A stretch of DNA of 64,000 nt from Citrus sinensis (lineage: Eukaryota > Streptophyta > Magnoliopsida > Sapindales > Rutaceae): positions 2,170,001 through 2,234,000 of the forward strand of contig NC_068563.1 in assembly GCF_022201045.2 (NCBI RefSeq), in the 5' to 3' direction. The notes below the pieces were generated by a model. That model saw only the letters and a program-made list of their open reading frames with translations. It did no database searches and had not been told where the DNA came from. The position numbers and the translations under genes are program-made. Positions 22,848 to 36,207 of this stretch are shown in pieces (within the stretch, counting starts at the first letter, position 1; each line of letters opens with the position of its first letter).

Positions 22848-25800
22848 TGGAAAGCTAGCCATGCTATCGACTCTGGGATATGATACACTGGTAGCGGTGC
22901 CAGTATTGGGGGCCATGTGCACTATCTTTGCATTAGCACGTAATTGCAATTTAAATTCAATTATGTGGGCAAAATATGGAGAAAGTACGAACTGCAAGAT
23001 AATTGTTCTGATCTTATAAAACAAAAACTTAGACATTTACCCAATTTCTGGATTCTCTCACTTTATTATGTTGCTACATTGTCTCTCCTATGAGTTGTTT
23101 TTCTTTTTCTTTTTCTCATTTTATTATATTTTTTCTCCCTACTTGGCAATTGGCATAGTTGGACACACTAATTATGAGTAGTTTGTACATGTTGAGATGA
23201 TTTCCTCAATATTTGGGATGTCCATGCTAGTCAGAAAGATCATTATTTCATAATCAAAATTTATATTTGTCCAAACAGAAAGGGAAAAAAAAAAATTCTT
23301 ATATATGCGAACCTATGTAACTCTTCAAGGATTTGTTAGGTGCACATTTTTGTAATCATGTTAATCAAGACATCGGTTATCTTTATAATAACGGAATCCA
23401 TTAACTAGTGGCATAATTAGGATTTTAGCCCATAGGGAGTCATAATGGAGAAACTATAAATTTGAGGAGGTTAGGTCATAAAGTTGTCATTAAACTTAAA
23501 AGGGTTAAAATGTAAAATTAACAATGAAATGGGTAAAATTTTGTAAAGTTCCTTGTCGTCATTAGAAATTTTCCTGTAAACACTAAACAGAAAGTAAGAT
23601 CTATAGTTTTATATGGACAAGTTTTGTGATCATATCATGTATTCTCTATTTAATATTTATCTGTAAACATTTGTCACGGTGAACTTATCACTACTCGATC
23701 TACGTGATTCATGTTTAATGTGTAAATTAATTAGATTGGATAGATTAAACACTAAAAACACTCTTAATATATATGCATTGAGAATTGAGATTCAAGTGAT
23801 CAAGATTAGGCACGTAGGTGGGACCTTTAAAAACACCCCGCGTGACAATAAATCGTTGACTATTTCATATCGAGCATCCCTCCACAAAATGGGACTTTCG
23901 GCTAATTTAAACATTTAATTTTTCTTTTGAATTTTGGCATATAATCTGAAGATTTGGCGTAGAGAATAAGGAATCAAGTGTTTCTTAAGGAATCCTTTTT
24001 CTTGTTCTTTTTTTTCCCCCTTTCTTTTCATTCAAGATAGAATATTAATTTACGAAGCATTACAGTCAGCAATGACTCAAATTCGCACAACAATAAATAA
24101 ATTTTTTATTTTAGGGTTTATGATGAGAACTACATCTTTTAGTTTATTCATGAAAATAGATTACACTCCACCGAATTACGTGAAGTAATTTTCCTGTTTA
24201 TACATGTATGGGCATCGGTATTTGTTATGTTTATGCTATTTTGACAAAGAGAATTAATAAACCCCCGCAGTGTTCAAAGGAAAGAGACAATAGGGTGGCC
24301 GAAAAAATGTGATTTTATATTATTATATATGTAATTGCAAAGAAATCTAGCACTTTTATTGGGAAGTGCTCTAGTGAGAATATGAAATGTTCTTGCTAAT
24401 CTTATTACGAACATCATATGCTGTTTCTTTGCTTTTTTTTTTTAATTATTATGAATGGCAAATGATTCTTGCTTGCGCCAATTGTGATTAGTAAAATTGG
24501 CTTAAGACTCTCTCTCACTCACTCATGGGCACATGCAAATGCAAAGCACATGCATATTTGTACAGAGCTTGATCATGCAAGACGTCATATAAAGGTCATC
24601 GAGAATCTCTTTTGCAAATTAATCTGCAGCTAATTAAATAATCAATGCTAATTAATTAGAACTTCACTCTGAGCTGTTCTATGCATTAACAAGAATATCT
24701 CTTTTGAACCCAGGTGACTGGTGGGGGATTAAGATCTCTCTCCTCTTTAGTTCTTTTAAGAAACTATTTCACACATATATATTGTGAAATTAAGGTGTTT
24801 AAATTTTATTAGATGGGCTCATGGACACATAGATAACGTATAAGTGCACCGTTGTAGATAATGAATTTGAGTCCCATCTAAAAATTCGCCATTCCCTATA
24901 AACACTTATTACATCGGTGTGAATTTAGTCTGTAAACCTAATAAGAGAGGACCTTTTGGAAAAGTATACAGTAAAAAATGAGAAAAATGATGAGACAGCC
25001 AAGCTAGGTTTTGTTACAAACGAGTGTACAAGCTGTAAAACCCTAACAGGATGTTAGGTTTGGCTATTGAATGAAGGTCGATTCAGCCGTTGAGTTCATC
25101 ATGATCCTGATATGAGCTATACCTGTAGCCTAGCTGTAGCTATAGTTATAATTCTTCCTAAGAAGAACAAAAAAGTTTGAACAGAACGGCTAAGCAAATC
25201 ATCATGATCGGCTTGAATTTAAGTATATGAATAATGCATGCTCCCGATTGAACCAAACGGAATCAATTATACACGAGCAAGTCATAGGCACGTTTATAAT
25301 AAAGAGATAAAAGAGTATGGAACTAGAATTAACCTTTTCTTTCACTCACACGTTTTCTTTTTGAAGCGCAGACAAGAATTTTATTCAACGACGTAAATAG
25401 TAGTGTATAATAAGGTATTGAGATCGATTTACAAGCAAATTGTTACTGTAAGTAGGGGCTCAAATTAAAATATCACAATGTGACATAGACGAATGCAAAA
25501 GAGACGCCTTCACAAAATTATCTGTATCAACTTATAATGTTGTACACATTATTCTTAATAGATAAATACATCTAAAATTCCTTGTGCCTCGCATGATATA
25601 TTATTAAGAAAATTATAGAAAAAATCCTAAAATATTAAAATTTCAACAGAGGAAAAAAAAAATTCCCAATTTTAAGTAACCTGCAGAGTTTAGTGAGACT
25701 TATTGGACACCCTGAGGTGGTGACTGACGGACTGGTGAGATGAGTCTTCAGTTCTAATTAGACTGAAGAAGGAGCAAGGGGGTGATGGGTTGATTAGGCT

Positions 25801-26200
25801 GCAAGCAAAGGGCTGTCAATTAATTAATAAAAGCAGCTGCAGGCAACAAGCTAGCCGTGTTGTCAGTTTTGGCGTACGTTATTGAGCAATGTATTCAACT
25901 CACTCTCTTAATACCAGAACCTCCCAAAATTAAATGAATTTATTTTCACTTTCTCACACAGCTCACAAAAAAGTTCTCATTTTTCTTTTGTTGCATAAAG
26001 TAAGCAGTAGAAGTGCTGTGTGTTCTCACAAGACTGATAAAACATTTCCAAGTACTTGCTTTTAGCGTTAAATAAAGAAAAAAAGTTCTGGTTCTTTCAG
26101 AAACAAACTGATGGGCATTTGTGGGTACTTGTTTCTTTAGCTTTTGGCGGTTTTTGAGTAAATTTGTATTTTTTCTTTTCCCCTTCTTTCTTTTTCTCTC
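22848..26200. other. Intergenic, nothing recognised
   Basis: AT-rich DNA between the duplicated block and the NPY gene. The final few hundred bases presumably hold the NPY promoter, but I cannot single out a reliable TATA box. No other gene, RNA gene or transposon ends were identified. Confidence 0.4.
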
Positions 26201-26219
26201 ATAGTGGGTTTAGTAATTA

Positions 26220-27605
26220 GTACTCAGTGAGTTAGTGTTCAGGCATGGCCCATTATGTAATGTCATTGTTCTTCCTCACTTAGTATAGTGAAACAAGCAA
26301 AGCTACAGCAATAGTGGTGTAGATTTCTTGGTACGTTTTTCCTTCTTCTTTTTTTTTTTTTAATTTATTCTTTGGTGGGTGTTGTTGAAATTACCAAATT
26401 TGAAATGGGTTTGTTTTATTTTTACGCTAGAGTTAGAAGTTAGGAAGCAATGCTGAAGGCTTTTGCAGATTTGAGAAATAGGGTCTTGGGTTGTGTTGGG
26501 GTTTGCACGGAGAGTGGCTTTTGGGGACTGTCCTTTTTGTTTAAACCAACTTGAAGTTTGATAATGGGGCTTCTACATGTGGGGATTTAGGGTTTATGCT
26601 TATTATAACAGTACAATATGATCTTTTGGCTTATTATTTAACTAGATTCCTCTGAATATTCTGGTAGATTTCTCTGATCACAGTTCATATTTTAGTCATA
26701 TGGTTGTTCGGTAGTTAATATTTGATAGTTGATTACTGCTATAATTTTAATTTCTATTGTGATCTTTCTCATTTATGCCCACATAAAGATAGATGCTTGT
26801 TGTCTACCGTTTTGGTGATTCCCTAAGCTGATACCAAGATGCTGTTTTCCGTTGCAGGCTTTCAAACTTCAACGGTTGGGAAAACATTATGTATATAATT
26901 ATATATACACATTGATTTGTATATTTCAAGTTTGGAACTTGAAGCTTTAAAGTAACTCAATTGGTCTTGGTGGCATGAATCTTTACAAGCTTTTTTAAAA
27001 GGCAAAACAAAGAAACAGAGTAACCAGAACTCAAATGATAAACAATTAGTTAGTGAGGTGGAGTCAGATTTGTGCTTGTGGGGTGTCTCTGGGTTTTGAG
27101 AATTGTTTAGTGTAGATGGTGATAATTATTTAGTGTTAAGAGTCTGTTGGCTATGTCTCCTGAGCTAACCGGTTGAGCCCGGACTCCGTGGGCTTTGCCA
27201 CCACCCAAGGAAACAATCTCTTCTTTGGCTCTCTTGCCATTGAAGAGAACCTTTTGTTAAAAAATTACTCAAACCCCCCAATTATCTATTCCTTTATCTT
27301 ATTTGGACTCCTTGCCTCGATTGCTGTCAAGATTCGGTCATACTCTTCACGGCATATATCCCTACCCTTCTTTGGATCCTTTACTCTCTGTAAGCCCAAA
27401 TAGTTGGTCATTCACAAATTTGGTCCCCACAACTGGGGAATTCTCATTCCATTCCTGGAAAATTTTCCTCGATTTGTGTAATGTGTGTTTTACTTGGCTA
27501 TGCTGTAGTGAGTGTGAGTTGTTTGATTTAGAAGTGGAAAGCTGAGTAGTGCGAAAGGTTCGTTTTTCAGGTGTCGAAGAAGAAGTACATCATTTGCTTG
27601 GCAAG
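26220..27605 (+). other. Probable 5' leader of the NPY gene with leader intron(s)
   Basis: Upstream of the NPY start codon are plausible non-coding splice sites: a donor at 26331 (CTTG|GTACG) with an acceptor ending at 26857 (TTGCAG|GC), and a further acceptor ending at 27570 (TTTTTCAG|GTG) just before the ATG. Open frames in this stretch lack any domain and look like leader or intron sequence. The exact leader exons need transcript data. Confidence 0.4.
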
Positions 27606-30600
27606 ATGAAGTTTATGAAGCTTGGATCAAAGCCGGACTCTTTTCAGGCTGATGGGAATAATGTTAGGTGAGATCTCTTGGTGCCTTACTTTCTCTGTAT
27701 TATTTTTTTCCCCTAGCTCTCAGATTTGCTGGATGCATTTCGGTTCCTTCTGCATAAATCTTAGTGTATGGTTTTCAGCTGCTTTTCTGTTCATTGAAAT
27801 TGAATGTTCCGTTCTAGTACCTTTCTCAATTTGTTGTTGCTTAACAAGGTGCTTTTATTATTTTTGCTATATGGATGGTATGATTTCCGAGTCTTTTCTG
27901 GAACGTCGTGTCTTATTATTTTCCTATTGCCTTATAATACAATATTGACCAGCTTTGATGCTGGGTTTGCCTTCTTAAACGCCTGTATGTACCTTGTCAG
28001 TATCAGGCCCTTTTTCAGGAATATTAAGATTTGAAATGTTATGGTCAGTATCTTGATACTCAAAGAGGAGATTGTTCCTGCTTCAAGCATTTGTCACTTT
28101 TCCAGATCAATATCCCCTGAGAACTGTAGATGTTTCTGTTTCCATTGTTGGAACAGAAAACCTGGTATTGGTTTTATGTAGCTCAAATTTAATCATCTAC
28201 TGGCACTATTTTGTTACCTGGATATGTCGGAATCTTAGACATTCATATAAGATGACTGACACTACTAAGGAAATAAGAATTTATCTTTTAACCATTTCAT
28301 TTGTTCGATGATTGCCTCCAACATTGTATGTATACAATGTCAGGGAGCTTGTAGATTGATGCTAAAACTAGGTATAAAAGCATTATGAGGCATGTCAACC
28401 CCGTATGTTCTGTTTGATTTATATCAGGAATGGTTGTTTCACCTCAGTCCTACAAGTGCACATAAAATTTATTCTTCTTTGGGAATGCTGACCAGTAAGT
28501 ATGACTGTTATGATTGTAAACTCTCCTTTTAAATTGTGATGCTTATATGAAAACTAATAATGCTGATGGAAACTTGGGAAATCATTGCTTCATCTTTCTC
28601 AAATTGTCAAATTTACTCAAAACCTTTGTTTTTATTTCACTTTAGTAATTCACTATAATCCGATTCTTTGATGTGGGCATTAGATAAAATGCTTTCAGAG
28701 TCATCTCCGATAACCTCTTTCACCTTATAAAGTTAAGCTTTGCAAGAAAATAATTGAAGGTCGAATTTATTTATTTATTTATTTGGAGGGAGGTTGAAGA
28801 AATTAGATGCACTTTATTCCTTATATTAATTTTCGGTTTACCTAGTTCATCATATTTTTGTGTAATTATGGAGAGATTTTGGTAACAGCATGAAGAAAAT
28901 ATTTGTTCACAGGTACGCTGCAAGTGAGTTGGCGACTGATGTTATTGTTGTTGTCGATGACATAAAGTTTCATCTGCATAAGGTATGATGTCTTTTTACC
29001 CGAAAGGGCCTTGTAGTATATGCTTTTGTATGCTTTGTAGAGCATATGCTCATCTTATGCGACTAAGAAAATGAAAAAAAAAATGGTTTGCAGTTTCCCC
29101 TGCTGTCAAAAAGTGCCTGCTTGCAGAAGTTGGTAGCAACCGCCAATGAAGCCAACAACAACGAAGTTGACATTTCTGATATTCCTGGTGGGCCTTCTGC
29201 ATTTGAGACTTGTGCCAAATTCTGTTACGGCATGACTGTTACCCTCAATGCATACAATGTTGTGGCGGCTCGATGTGCAGCCGAGTACCTGGGAATGCAT
29301 GAAAGTGTTGAGAAAGGGAATTTCGTTTACAAGATTGATGTCTTCATCAGCTCTAGCATTTTACGCAGTTGGAAAGATTCAATCATTGTTCTACAGACAA
29401 CCAAGTCTCTGTTACCAATGTCTGAGGAACTGAAGGTAGCCAGCCATTGCATTGAAGCCATAGCTACCAAGGCCTGTGTTGATGTGTCTAAAGTTGACTG
29501 GTCATACACGTACAACCGCAAGAAACTTCCAGAGGAAAATGGGAATGATCCAAACTGGAATGGTGTCAGAACACGAGCAGTGCCAAAGGACTGGTGGGTT
29601 GAGGATTTGTGTGAGCTTGAGATTGATTTTTATAAGCGCTGCATAATGACTATTAAAACCAAAGCCATACTTTCTAATGAAGTGATTGGCGAGGCCTTGA
29701 AAGCTTATGCTTACAGAAGGTTATCAGGCTTCAGCAAGGGTATGATCCAATCTGGAAATGTGGGAAAGTACCGATCCATTGTTGATGCAGTTGTATGGCT
29801 GTTGCCTGCCGAGAAAGGCAGCGTCTCTTGCAGTTTCTTGCTCAAGTTGTTGAAAGCAGCCATTATCGTAGATTCGGGAGATATGGTCAAGGCGCAGCTG
29901 GTTAGAAGAATAGGACAGCAACTAGAGGAGGCCTCTGTAAATGATATTTTGATAAGAGCACCTGAAGGGGAAAGTACTATGTATGATGTTGACATGGTGC
30001 ACAAAATAATTGAAGAGTTTTTGATGCAAGATAAGAACGCTGAAACTGATGTACCAGAAGAACACGAGGTTGTAGAGATAAGAAGACCGGGTGTTTTATC
30101 TGATGCTTCCAAGCTAATGGTGGCAAAACTTATGGATGGGTACCTCACTGAAATTGCAAAGGATCACAATCTACCTGTAGCAAAATTTGTTGATCTTGCC
30201 AAGTTGGTGTCAGGTATCTCCAGGCCCACTCATGATGGGCTTTACCGGGCCATTGATATGTACCTCATGGTAAGAGTTGTTTGAAAGGTTTGTTTACTCG
30301 TTGTGCACATGCAGTTAGTATTTTTGTGACCTACAATGTCCTGTTTGCTCTTGCATTTTCAGGAATATAACATTTCTTTGTATTTGGATTTTCATGGTGT
30401 AAGTTTTGACCTCTATTAATGGCTGTTGCACTTGACTAATTTAGGTATATTAGTTGTGACAAAAAAAGTTAGGACATCATTACATAGTTGCTGATTACAT
30501 CCTAAACTGTGCCCTGATGCAGGAGCATCAAGCAATTAGCAAGAGCGAAAGGAAGAAAATATGCAAGCTGATGGACTGCAGGAAGCTATCAGTTGATGCC

Positions 30601-31074
30601 TGCATGCATGCTGTCCAAAATGAGAGACTTCCATTACGTGTTGTTGTGCAGGTACTCTTTTTCGAGCAAGTCAGGGTGGCTGCCGCGTCGGGCAGTAGCA
30701 CTCCTGACCTACCTAGAGGTCTGAAGGATTTAAACAATGGTTCTCGTAGGAGCTCAAGGTCAGCAGCAACCAATCCAGAGGAAGATTGGGATGCTGTAGC
30801 CACAGCTGAGGAGCTGAAAGCCCTAAAAGGGGAGCTAGCTGCCTTAAGGTTAAGCAATGGAGTGGGAGGGAGTGAGAGAAATGGAAGTGACAAGGCTGCC
30901 ATAACTAAAATGAAAGGGTTGCTCAAGTCTAAGAAGATCTTTGCAAAGCTCTTTACAAGCAAAGGAGGACAAGGTGAAAACAGTGGCTCAGATTCATCAG
31001 AGAGTCTCGGTTCTGCCATCCTGGAAGAAACTAAATCCACACCTTCCAGAAACAGAAGGAATTCAGTTTCTTAG
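27606..31074 (+). CDS. NPY: NPY-type NPH3/BTB protein (auxin-mediated organogenesis)
   Basis: Four coding exons: 27606-27667, 28913-28982, 29094-30269, 30523-31074, all with GT-AG borders; 619 aa. It begins MKFMKLGSKPD, the conserved NPY family start. The BTB/POZ fold spans about residues 27-130 (DVIVVVDDIKFHLHKFPLLSK is split by intron 2). The NPH3 domain runs from DWWVEDL (about 210) through the signature YDVD (341-344) to MDCRKLS and NERLPLRVVVQVLFFEQ (about 453-487). A short coiled coil (EELKALKGELAALRL) is at 532-546. NPY proteins are plasma-membrane partners of AGC kinases such as PINOID; they control PIN-dependent auxin transport in organ formation and root gravitropism. The tail ends RRNSVS, like the C-terminal phosphoserine sites used by NPH3 relatives for 14-3-3 binding (inference). 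Which NPY paralogue it is cannot be settled here. Confidence 0.92.
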
Positions 31075-31449
31075 TAGAGTCAATTTACATAAGAGTTGCT
31101 TTTTCCTGTTGGTCTCTTTTGAGCTTTGACCACTCTAAAATGACATCAGCAACTTCAGAAACTAGTGTTTATGTTTAAAACTAAGCAAAACAGATCATAT
31201 ATAGTCTGTAAGAAAAAGTTGGAAGTTCATTTTGCAGCTGGGTTGTGCAGAAACTTGTAGAAGCAGATGCATAAATCAAGAGGCGAGCCTCCACTAATTT
31301 TGTAATGTCACATTTCTCAGCATTATCGCTTGTGACAGCTGACTTGGCTTCCACACATATAGCCCATTACGCAACTTTTTCACTTTAAGGTCACCAATGA
31401 TGAGTAATTAGTAATCAGCATTACTTTAATGTTTAATCTTCTGTCATTA

Positions 31450-31499
31450 TTATTAGGCAAATGCTATGTTACAATTAATGTAACATAGCTCCCTTATTA
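31450..31499. mobile_element. 38-bp palindromic mini-element flanked by TTATTA
   Basis: The element (31456-31493) runs GGCAAATGCTATGTTACA to TGTAACATAGCTCCC and is almost wholly palindromic: 11-bp perfect arms around ATTAA. TTATTA lies directly on both sides (31450-31455, 31494-31499). Ends and flanks match the longer element at 10505-10620. Confidence 0.6.
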
Positions 31500-31590
31500 T
31501 TATTATTCTTAATCTTTTAGCTCTGCATGCATTTAAATAAAATTTAGACACTCGCACCGGATAACTTCTACCATTTTATCTAATTGGGCG

Positions 31591-32969
31591 AAGCCAACTA
31601 GAGATGGCAAAAGTTCGGGTCGGGTCTGGGTTTGGGGCTGTCTGGGACCGACCCGGATGTCAAACTTAGCTATCCGGACCCGCACCGTGCCCGGAATTTT
31701 TCTATGCGGGCCGGGCACATGCCCGACACTATCCGGGCACGGGTTTTTTCGTGGGTTTTCTCTACCCGGATTTGAGTGATGATGAATTCAAATGAGGTCA
31801 AAATCAAACTCTCATAATATATGTATGGCTTCGAAATTAACCATTTAACTTCCTCTTTTACAGAAATTCATCTTCCAAGTTTCCAGATGCAGAATACACC
31901 ATATCCAAAGAAGCGACTCAAATGCAGGTTCTACAATTTTCCTTTACATTGACTACTAGAGCTGTTACTTAGACAAAAAAAGGTTCAATTTAAATTTGTT
32001 GGATTGCAGCATTCGTTGCAACCTCACAACAGGTCATGCTTAAGTAGGGAGTTTTAAACAAAGGTTTGCCATATTCCTCTGAAGGTATAAAAGGTAAGGA
32101 TTAAAAAAAGAAAAAAAGAAAAAAAAACAATCAACACCATTTGAATTTTCCGCAATGCGTTTGTACGATGAAGTAGAAAAAATATTTCAACAGAAACAAC
32201 TAGATTGAAATATTTCAGACTAACAGTAATGCTCTGTTTATATAAGGAAGGGAAAAGACTAACAGTAATGCTCTTTCTTATTATGTTCTGTGCAGGCATT
32301 AACAATGTAAACACTTCCAGCATCCAAGAAAATAATTAAGCATATATTGAAAGCAATTTCATCATTTTTTTTTTTGAAAAAACAGCCAAAAAAAAATTAC
32401 TTCGTGGGTCGTGGCTGTGGGTTGCAAGCTTGCAACTGATATGGTGACAACTGAAAAAACAATGGAGTGAGAGTGTGAGACCAGCTATGGTGGCAGACGC
32501 CGTCGCGCGGTGGCTGCCGCTGAGAAGCTGACCAAACAATGAAGAGCTCTTTGACCGTTTGACAGATTAACGAGTGACGACTGTGCTTTGCGGTTCGTGG
32601 AGGGAGAGGCGCGGTCAACTGTCAATACTACATCGCCATCGGTGAAGGATGGGTGGTGGCTGAGGCTGACTGGTTGTTGGTGGAGAGACGGAGGGAGGAG
32701 GTGCCGATTTCGCGATTTAGGGTTGGTTGGTTGGGTTTGGGGGAAATTGGGCAAAGGCAAATGGAATTTTTCTTTTTATATTTTCCTCTTTTTTTTTTTT
32801 ACTTAATAAAAAAGCGGGCACGGGTCCGGGTTCCGGGTTCTTGGTGCTGTGACCGGACCCGTGCCCGTAAACACCCGGGCATTGAAAAATCAATGCCTGG
32901 ATCTGCATTTTTCATGTATCCGGTCCAGATCCGGTCCGGACGGGCTTTTCTGCCATCTCTAAAGCCAAC
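31591..32969. mobile_element. Non-autonomous hAT element with 8-bp target duplication
   Basis: The 1363-bp element (31599-32961) is bounded by TAGAGATGGCAAAAG and its imperfect inverse, CTTTTCTGCCATCTCTA. A perfect 8-bp repeat, AAGCCAAC, flanks it (31591-31598 and 32962-32969). TAGRGATGGCA-type ends with 8-bp duplications are hAT hallmarks. The subterminal 150-200 bp at each end are packed with GC-rich CGGGT/ACCCG words in both orientations, the usual place for transposase binding. The open frames inside (for example 32485-32760 minus, 32653-33036 plus) are not hAT transposase; they reflect low stop density in GC-rich DNA. Confidence 0.82.
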
Positions 32970-35930
32970 AACGCAAAAGCACTGGTGGTGGTTTGGGCTT
33001 GGATTGTTGGATGTGATGGCACCTGCAACACCATAAGCGGACACTTTTTTATCCAAATGTTAAAGAGTTTTCAAGAGAGAAGAGAGAAATTGATTATGAA
33101 GTAATCTAATAAGCCGTTTTATTTAAGTAATTCTTCTAAACAGTATCGAAAGTGCTTTTAGTAGTAACAAATAACAAACCCCCAGCTGCATAGATCCGGC
33201 CTGGATCAAACTAAAGTAGACACAAAAAAAAAAAAAAAAAAAAGCTTTAGAACTATCGTCACTACCGTCAGCTTCTACCAGCTTCCACTTCCCAAAAATC
33301 CATTTTAATTTTGTCCCATATCATGGAATTATTAGAAGTAATATTGAATCAAATCAAGGTGTTATCATCCTTAATTAGCCGCGTCTATGTGATGCGGCAA
33401 CAAGTGTAAAAGGAAAACTCATGAAAGATTTGTTTTCTTCCGCGTGCGATGTACCGTTAATCACAAAGTTGTAGTAATGCGTAAGACAGAACCCAAACAA
33501 TAACATTCTCGTTTTTTAACGGTTATTACAAAGGATTTCACTTGTGTTTGTGAAAGCGATCGCTTAATTTTTGCAGCAATATCATGCTATTGGATTTATG
33601 AATTATAGTCACTAATAACCAATGTCGTGTTACATATGTACAACCAACCACTTATAAGCAATGCCGTGTTACACGTACGGAGTGTGTTTTTGGAATATTG
33701 ATCAGGAAGTACAAATTATTTCGAGATTAAATGTATTATTAAATATTGGGTAATCTAGTAGGCAAAGTCGCTCACCTTATCTTACGACGATAAGAACCAC
33801 ATTATATATTATTATTGTGAAAGAATCCAAATCAAATGCAAGTCAAGACTCAAAAAGCATACACAGGGTATAGGTTCTTCTTGTCCAGTGGCAATCCCCA
33901 AACCTCAAATGTCTTTATACTCCAAGGAAGAGGCACTCATGCTAAAAAGATTTATTAAGTTTCATTTTTGTGTTGCCAAAAAAAAAAAAGAAGCACCAAA
34001 AAAAAGGCAAAAACGTCACTCTTTCTCTCGCTAATCACAATCGTCGTAAAAGTTTTGGAGTGCATGAATGAGGATGAAGCCGAAAAGGCATCAGTTTGTG
34101 TTGTTTAAATTTAATCCAATGAATATGCAAAGCTAAGATTAGTTCATGCGATTGGAATCTCATTCTCCACAAACTTTGGTCTTGTTGAATTTTTTGATTA
34201 ATTAATTAATTAATTAATTAAACAAAGTAATTGCGGTCCAAATTAAAATCGGATAAAGATGCCACGTTGCTCCAGCTGCGACTATAACTTCTATGCTTTT
34301 GTTGCATCTTCATTTTTCGTCCTCTTAATAATATATGTCCTTGTTGTAGTTTCTACTCATCTGCTCATGATCCTCGTAAATATAACCAAGTGATTAACTT
34401 GAGTCCTTAACTCATATTAATTTTGTACGGTATAGTCCATTTCGAAAGTGAAATTTTATTTCATTAAAAAATGAGTGCAAGAATTATATCAATTAGGTTT
34501 TGTTCGGGAATTGTTACAAAGTCTTCAAAAATTGAATTTAAAAAAAAATGAATTGAATCTTCGATTCATTAAGGTCATTTTTTGAATTGATTGAGTTTGG
34601 TTTACTAAATAATAATAATAATTAAATTGTTATTTACTCAACCCAAGATTCAAGTTTCCATAGTTTTACGTTGATTTTTTTTTTTAATAATTACAACCTT
34701 CTTTCTTCGCATAGGTACTAGATTTTAATGTCACCTTAACTATTCTAAATATATTTATTTTTCAATGAAGAAACATTCAAACATAAAGCACTCCATAATA
34801 AAATAAATTTATTTGACGGCATAATTATTATTACACACATATAATCAAGATTTATTTTTTTATTGATTATTCTCTATTAATTCAAATAAAAAAAGAATCT
34901 TGATCCAATCAAACGTCACCAACTTTAAGATTTTCATATAATTAATTTATTTGGATAAAAGTCTTTTAAACTCAAAATAATTGACCAATTAAAAAGCGCC
35001 GTGTCTCCTACAAGGCACAAAGGAAGAACCAAAAAGGGCAAAAAAAAAAAAAAGAATCTGGTCTCCCCCATAGATATCCCCGAAACGCAAATCCAACGGC
35101 TGAGAATCCATCCAACTCAACTCCTCAAAACCATTTGCGGAGACACGGAGCCGCAGGGCCCCCACCACCCCCCCACCCATTTCTTTGGAACCCAAAACTC
35201 AACCATGGTTACCTCAACGAGTCCCACTTAACTAACCCTGGTCACTCTACCCAAAACCAATAGTTATTAACTACTCAGGGGGTAACAACATTTGCCTACT
35301 CAGCTTTTTGCGTTTCCCCAAATGAGGATATAATTTCTCCATTTTTTTCAAATACATCCCTAATTGGTAATCCCCGAGTTACCCTCACCGTGTTAAGTTT
35401 TGCGTGCATTACTTCTCGTTAAAGGATATTTTGATTATTGTATTAGCTGTCAGTATTGGGCATTTTGATCGATTTAAGACTCGTTTGGGGCAGTTGCGCT
35501 GCCACCACGCAGCTGCTTCCCAGACCAATTCTAGGAGAATAAAGATTGGTTGTGATTTAGTTATGAATTTTATAAATTGATCGAGTTTAGATTCAAATCA
35601 AAACAAATCAAAAAAATTATCAATATAAAATAAAAATTGTTACTCCAACTGAAATTGATTCAATTTAATTCTTATTTCTCAAATTTAGAGAGATTTATAT
35701 TTCTCAAAATTAAATCTAAAGTATTGCCCACTCCTTACATTAGTTACCTATACGAGGTAAAATGGTCTAGTGTCCTCGTAGTATGGTGTTTGACCGAAAA
35801 CAGTTGAGGGTAATTTAATCATTACATTTGTTGTCACGAACTGATTGATACAAATGAACAAACGGTGTACTAACTCGTGAAATGGTAAAAAATCAAGGAT
35901 GCAAAAGTTATTATCCAAATGGTTCACTTA
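32970..35930. other. Intergenic, nothing recognised
   Basis: AT-rich, with an ATTA tetranucleotide run (about 34196-34220) and several A/T homopolymers. A short C-rich stretch near 35050-35230 has open frames on both strands but no recognisable domain. Confidence 0.4.
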
Positions 35931-35941
35931 ATCCATTTGCC

Positions 35942-36207
35942 TATATATATTATACACACACACACCCACACCCACACACACACACACACCCGCACACACC
36001 CAAATACACTCATACCCTCAAAATCTTCTTTCCTTGTTGCTACGAGTCTACGACTATTCTTTCATTCTCATCTCTCTCTCTCTCTCCCTTGCTTGCAATC
36101 CAAGAAACCAATCCAAGCTTTATGCTTTCTTTATAATTATTTATTTAATTTCATTTTTATTTTTGCTTCTGTTTCGTATGACGTGTGCTGAGCGAAAAAA
36201 AATCAAC
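35942..36207 (+). promoter_or_regulatory. TATA box and microsatellite-rich leader of the LBD gene
   Basis: A TATATATATTA box at about 35942-35952 is followed directly by a CA microsatellite (about 35953-36000) and then by a CT run (about 36071-36087), both in the likely 5' leader. An in-frame ATG at 36178 lies ten codons before the conserved start at 36208. Confidence 0.5.

Noticed and set aside
27163..28311. Several plus-strand frames of 76-108 aa upstream of NPY exon 2
   Set aside because: They lie in the NPY leader and first coding intron and show no domain.
29711..30148. Minus-strand frame of 145 aa
   Set aside because: Antisense to the NPH3 domain exon of the NPY gene.
30528..31040. 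Minus-strand frame of 170 aa
   Set aside because: Antisense to the last NPY exon; composition follows the sense codons.
32485..33036. Open frames on both strands, 85-127 aa
   Set aside because: They fall inside the GC-rich hAT element and do not resemble transposase or any host protein I know.
35953..36000. CA-repeat array considered as a CRISPR-like or protein repeat
   Set aside because: It is a simple microsatellite in the LBD leader; no spacers and no frame constraint.
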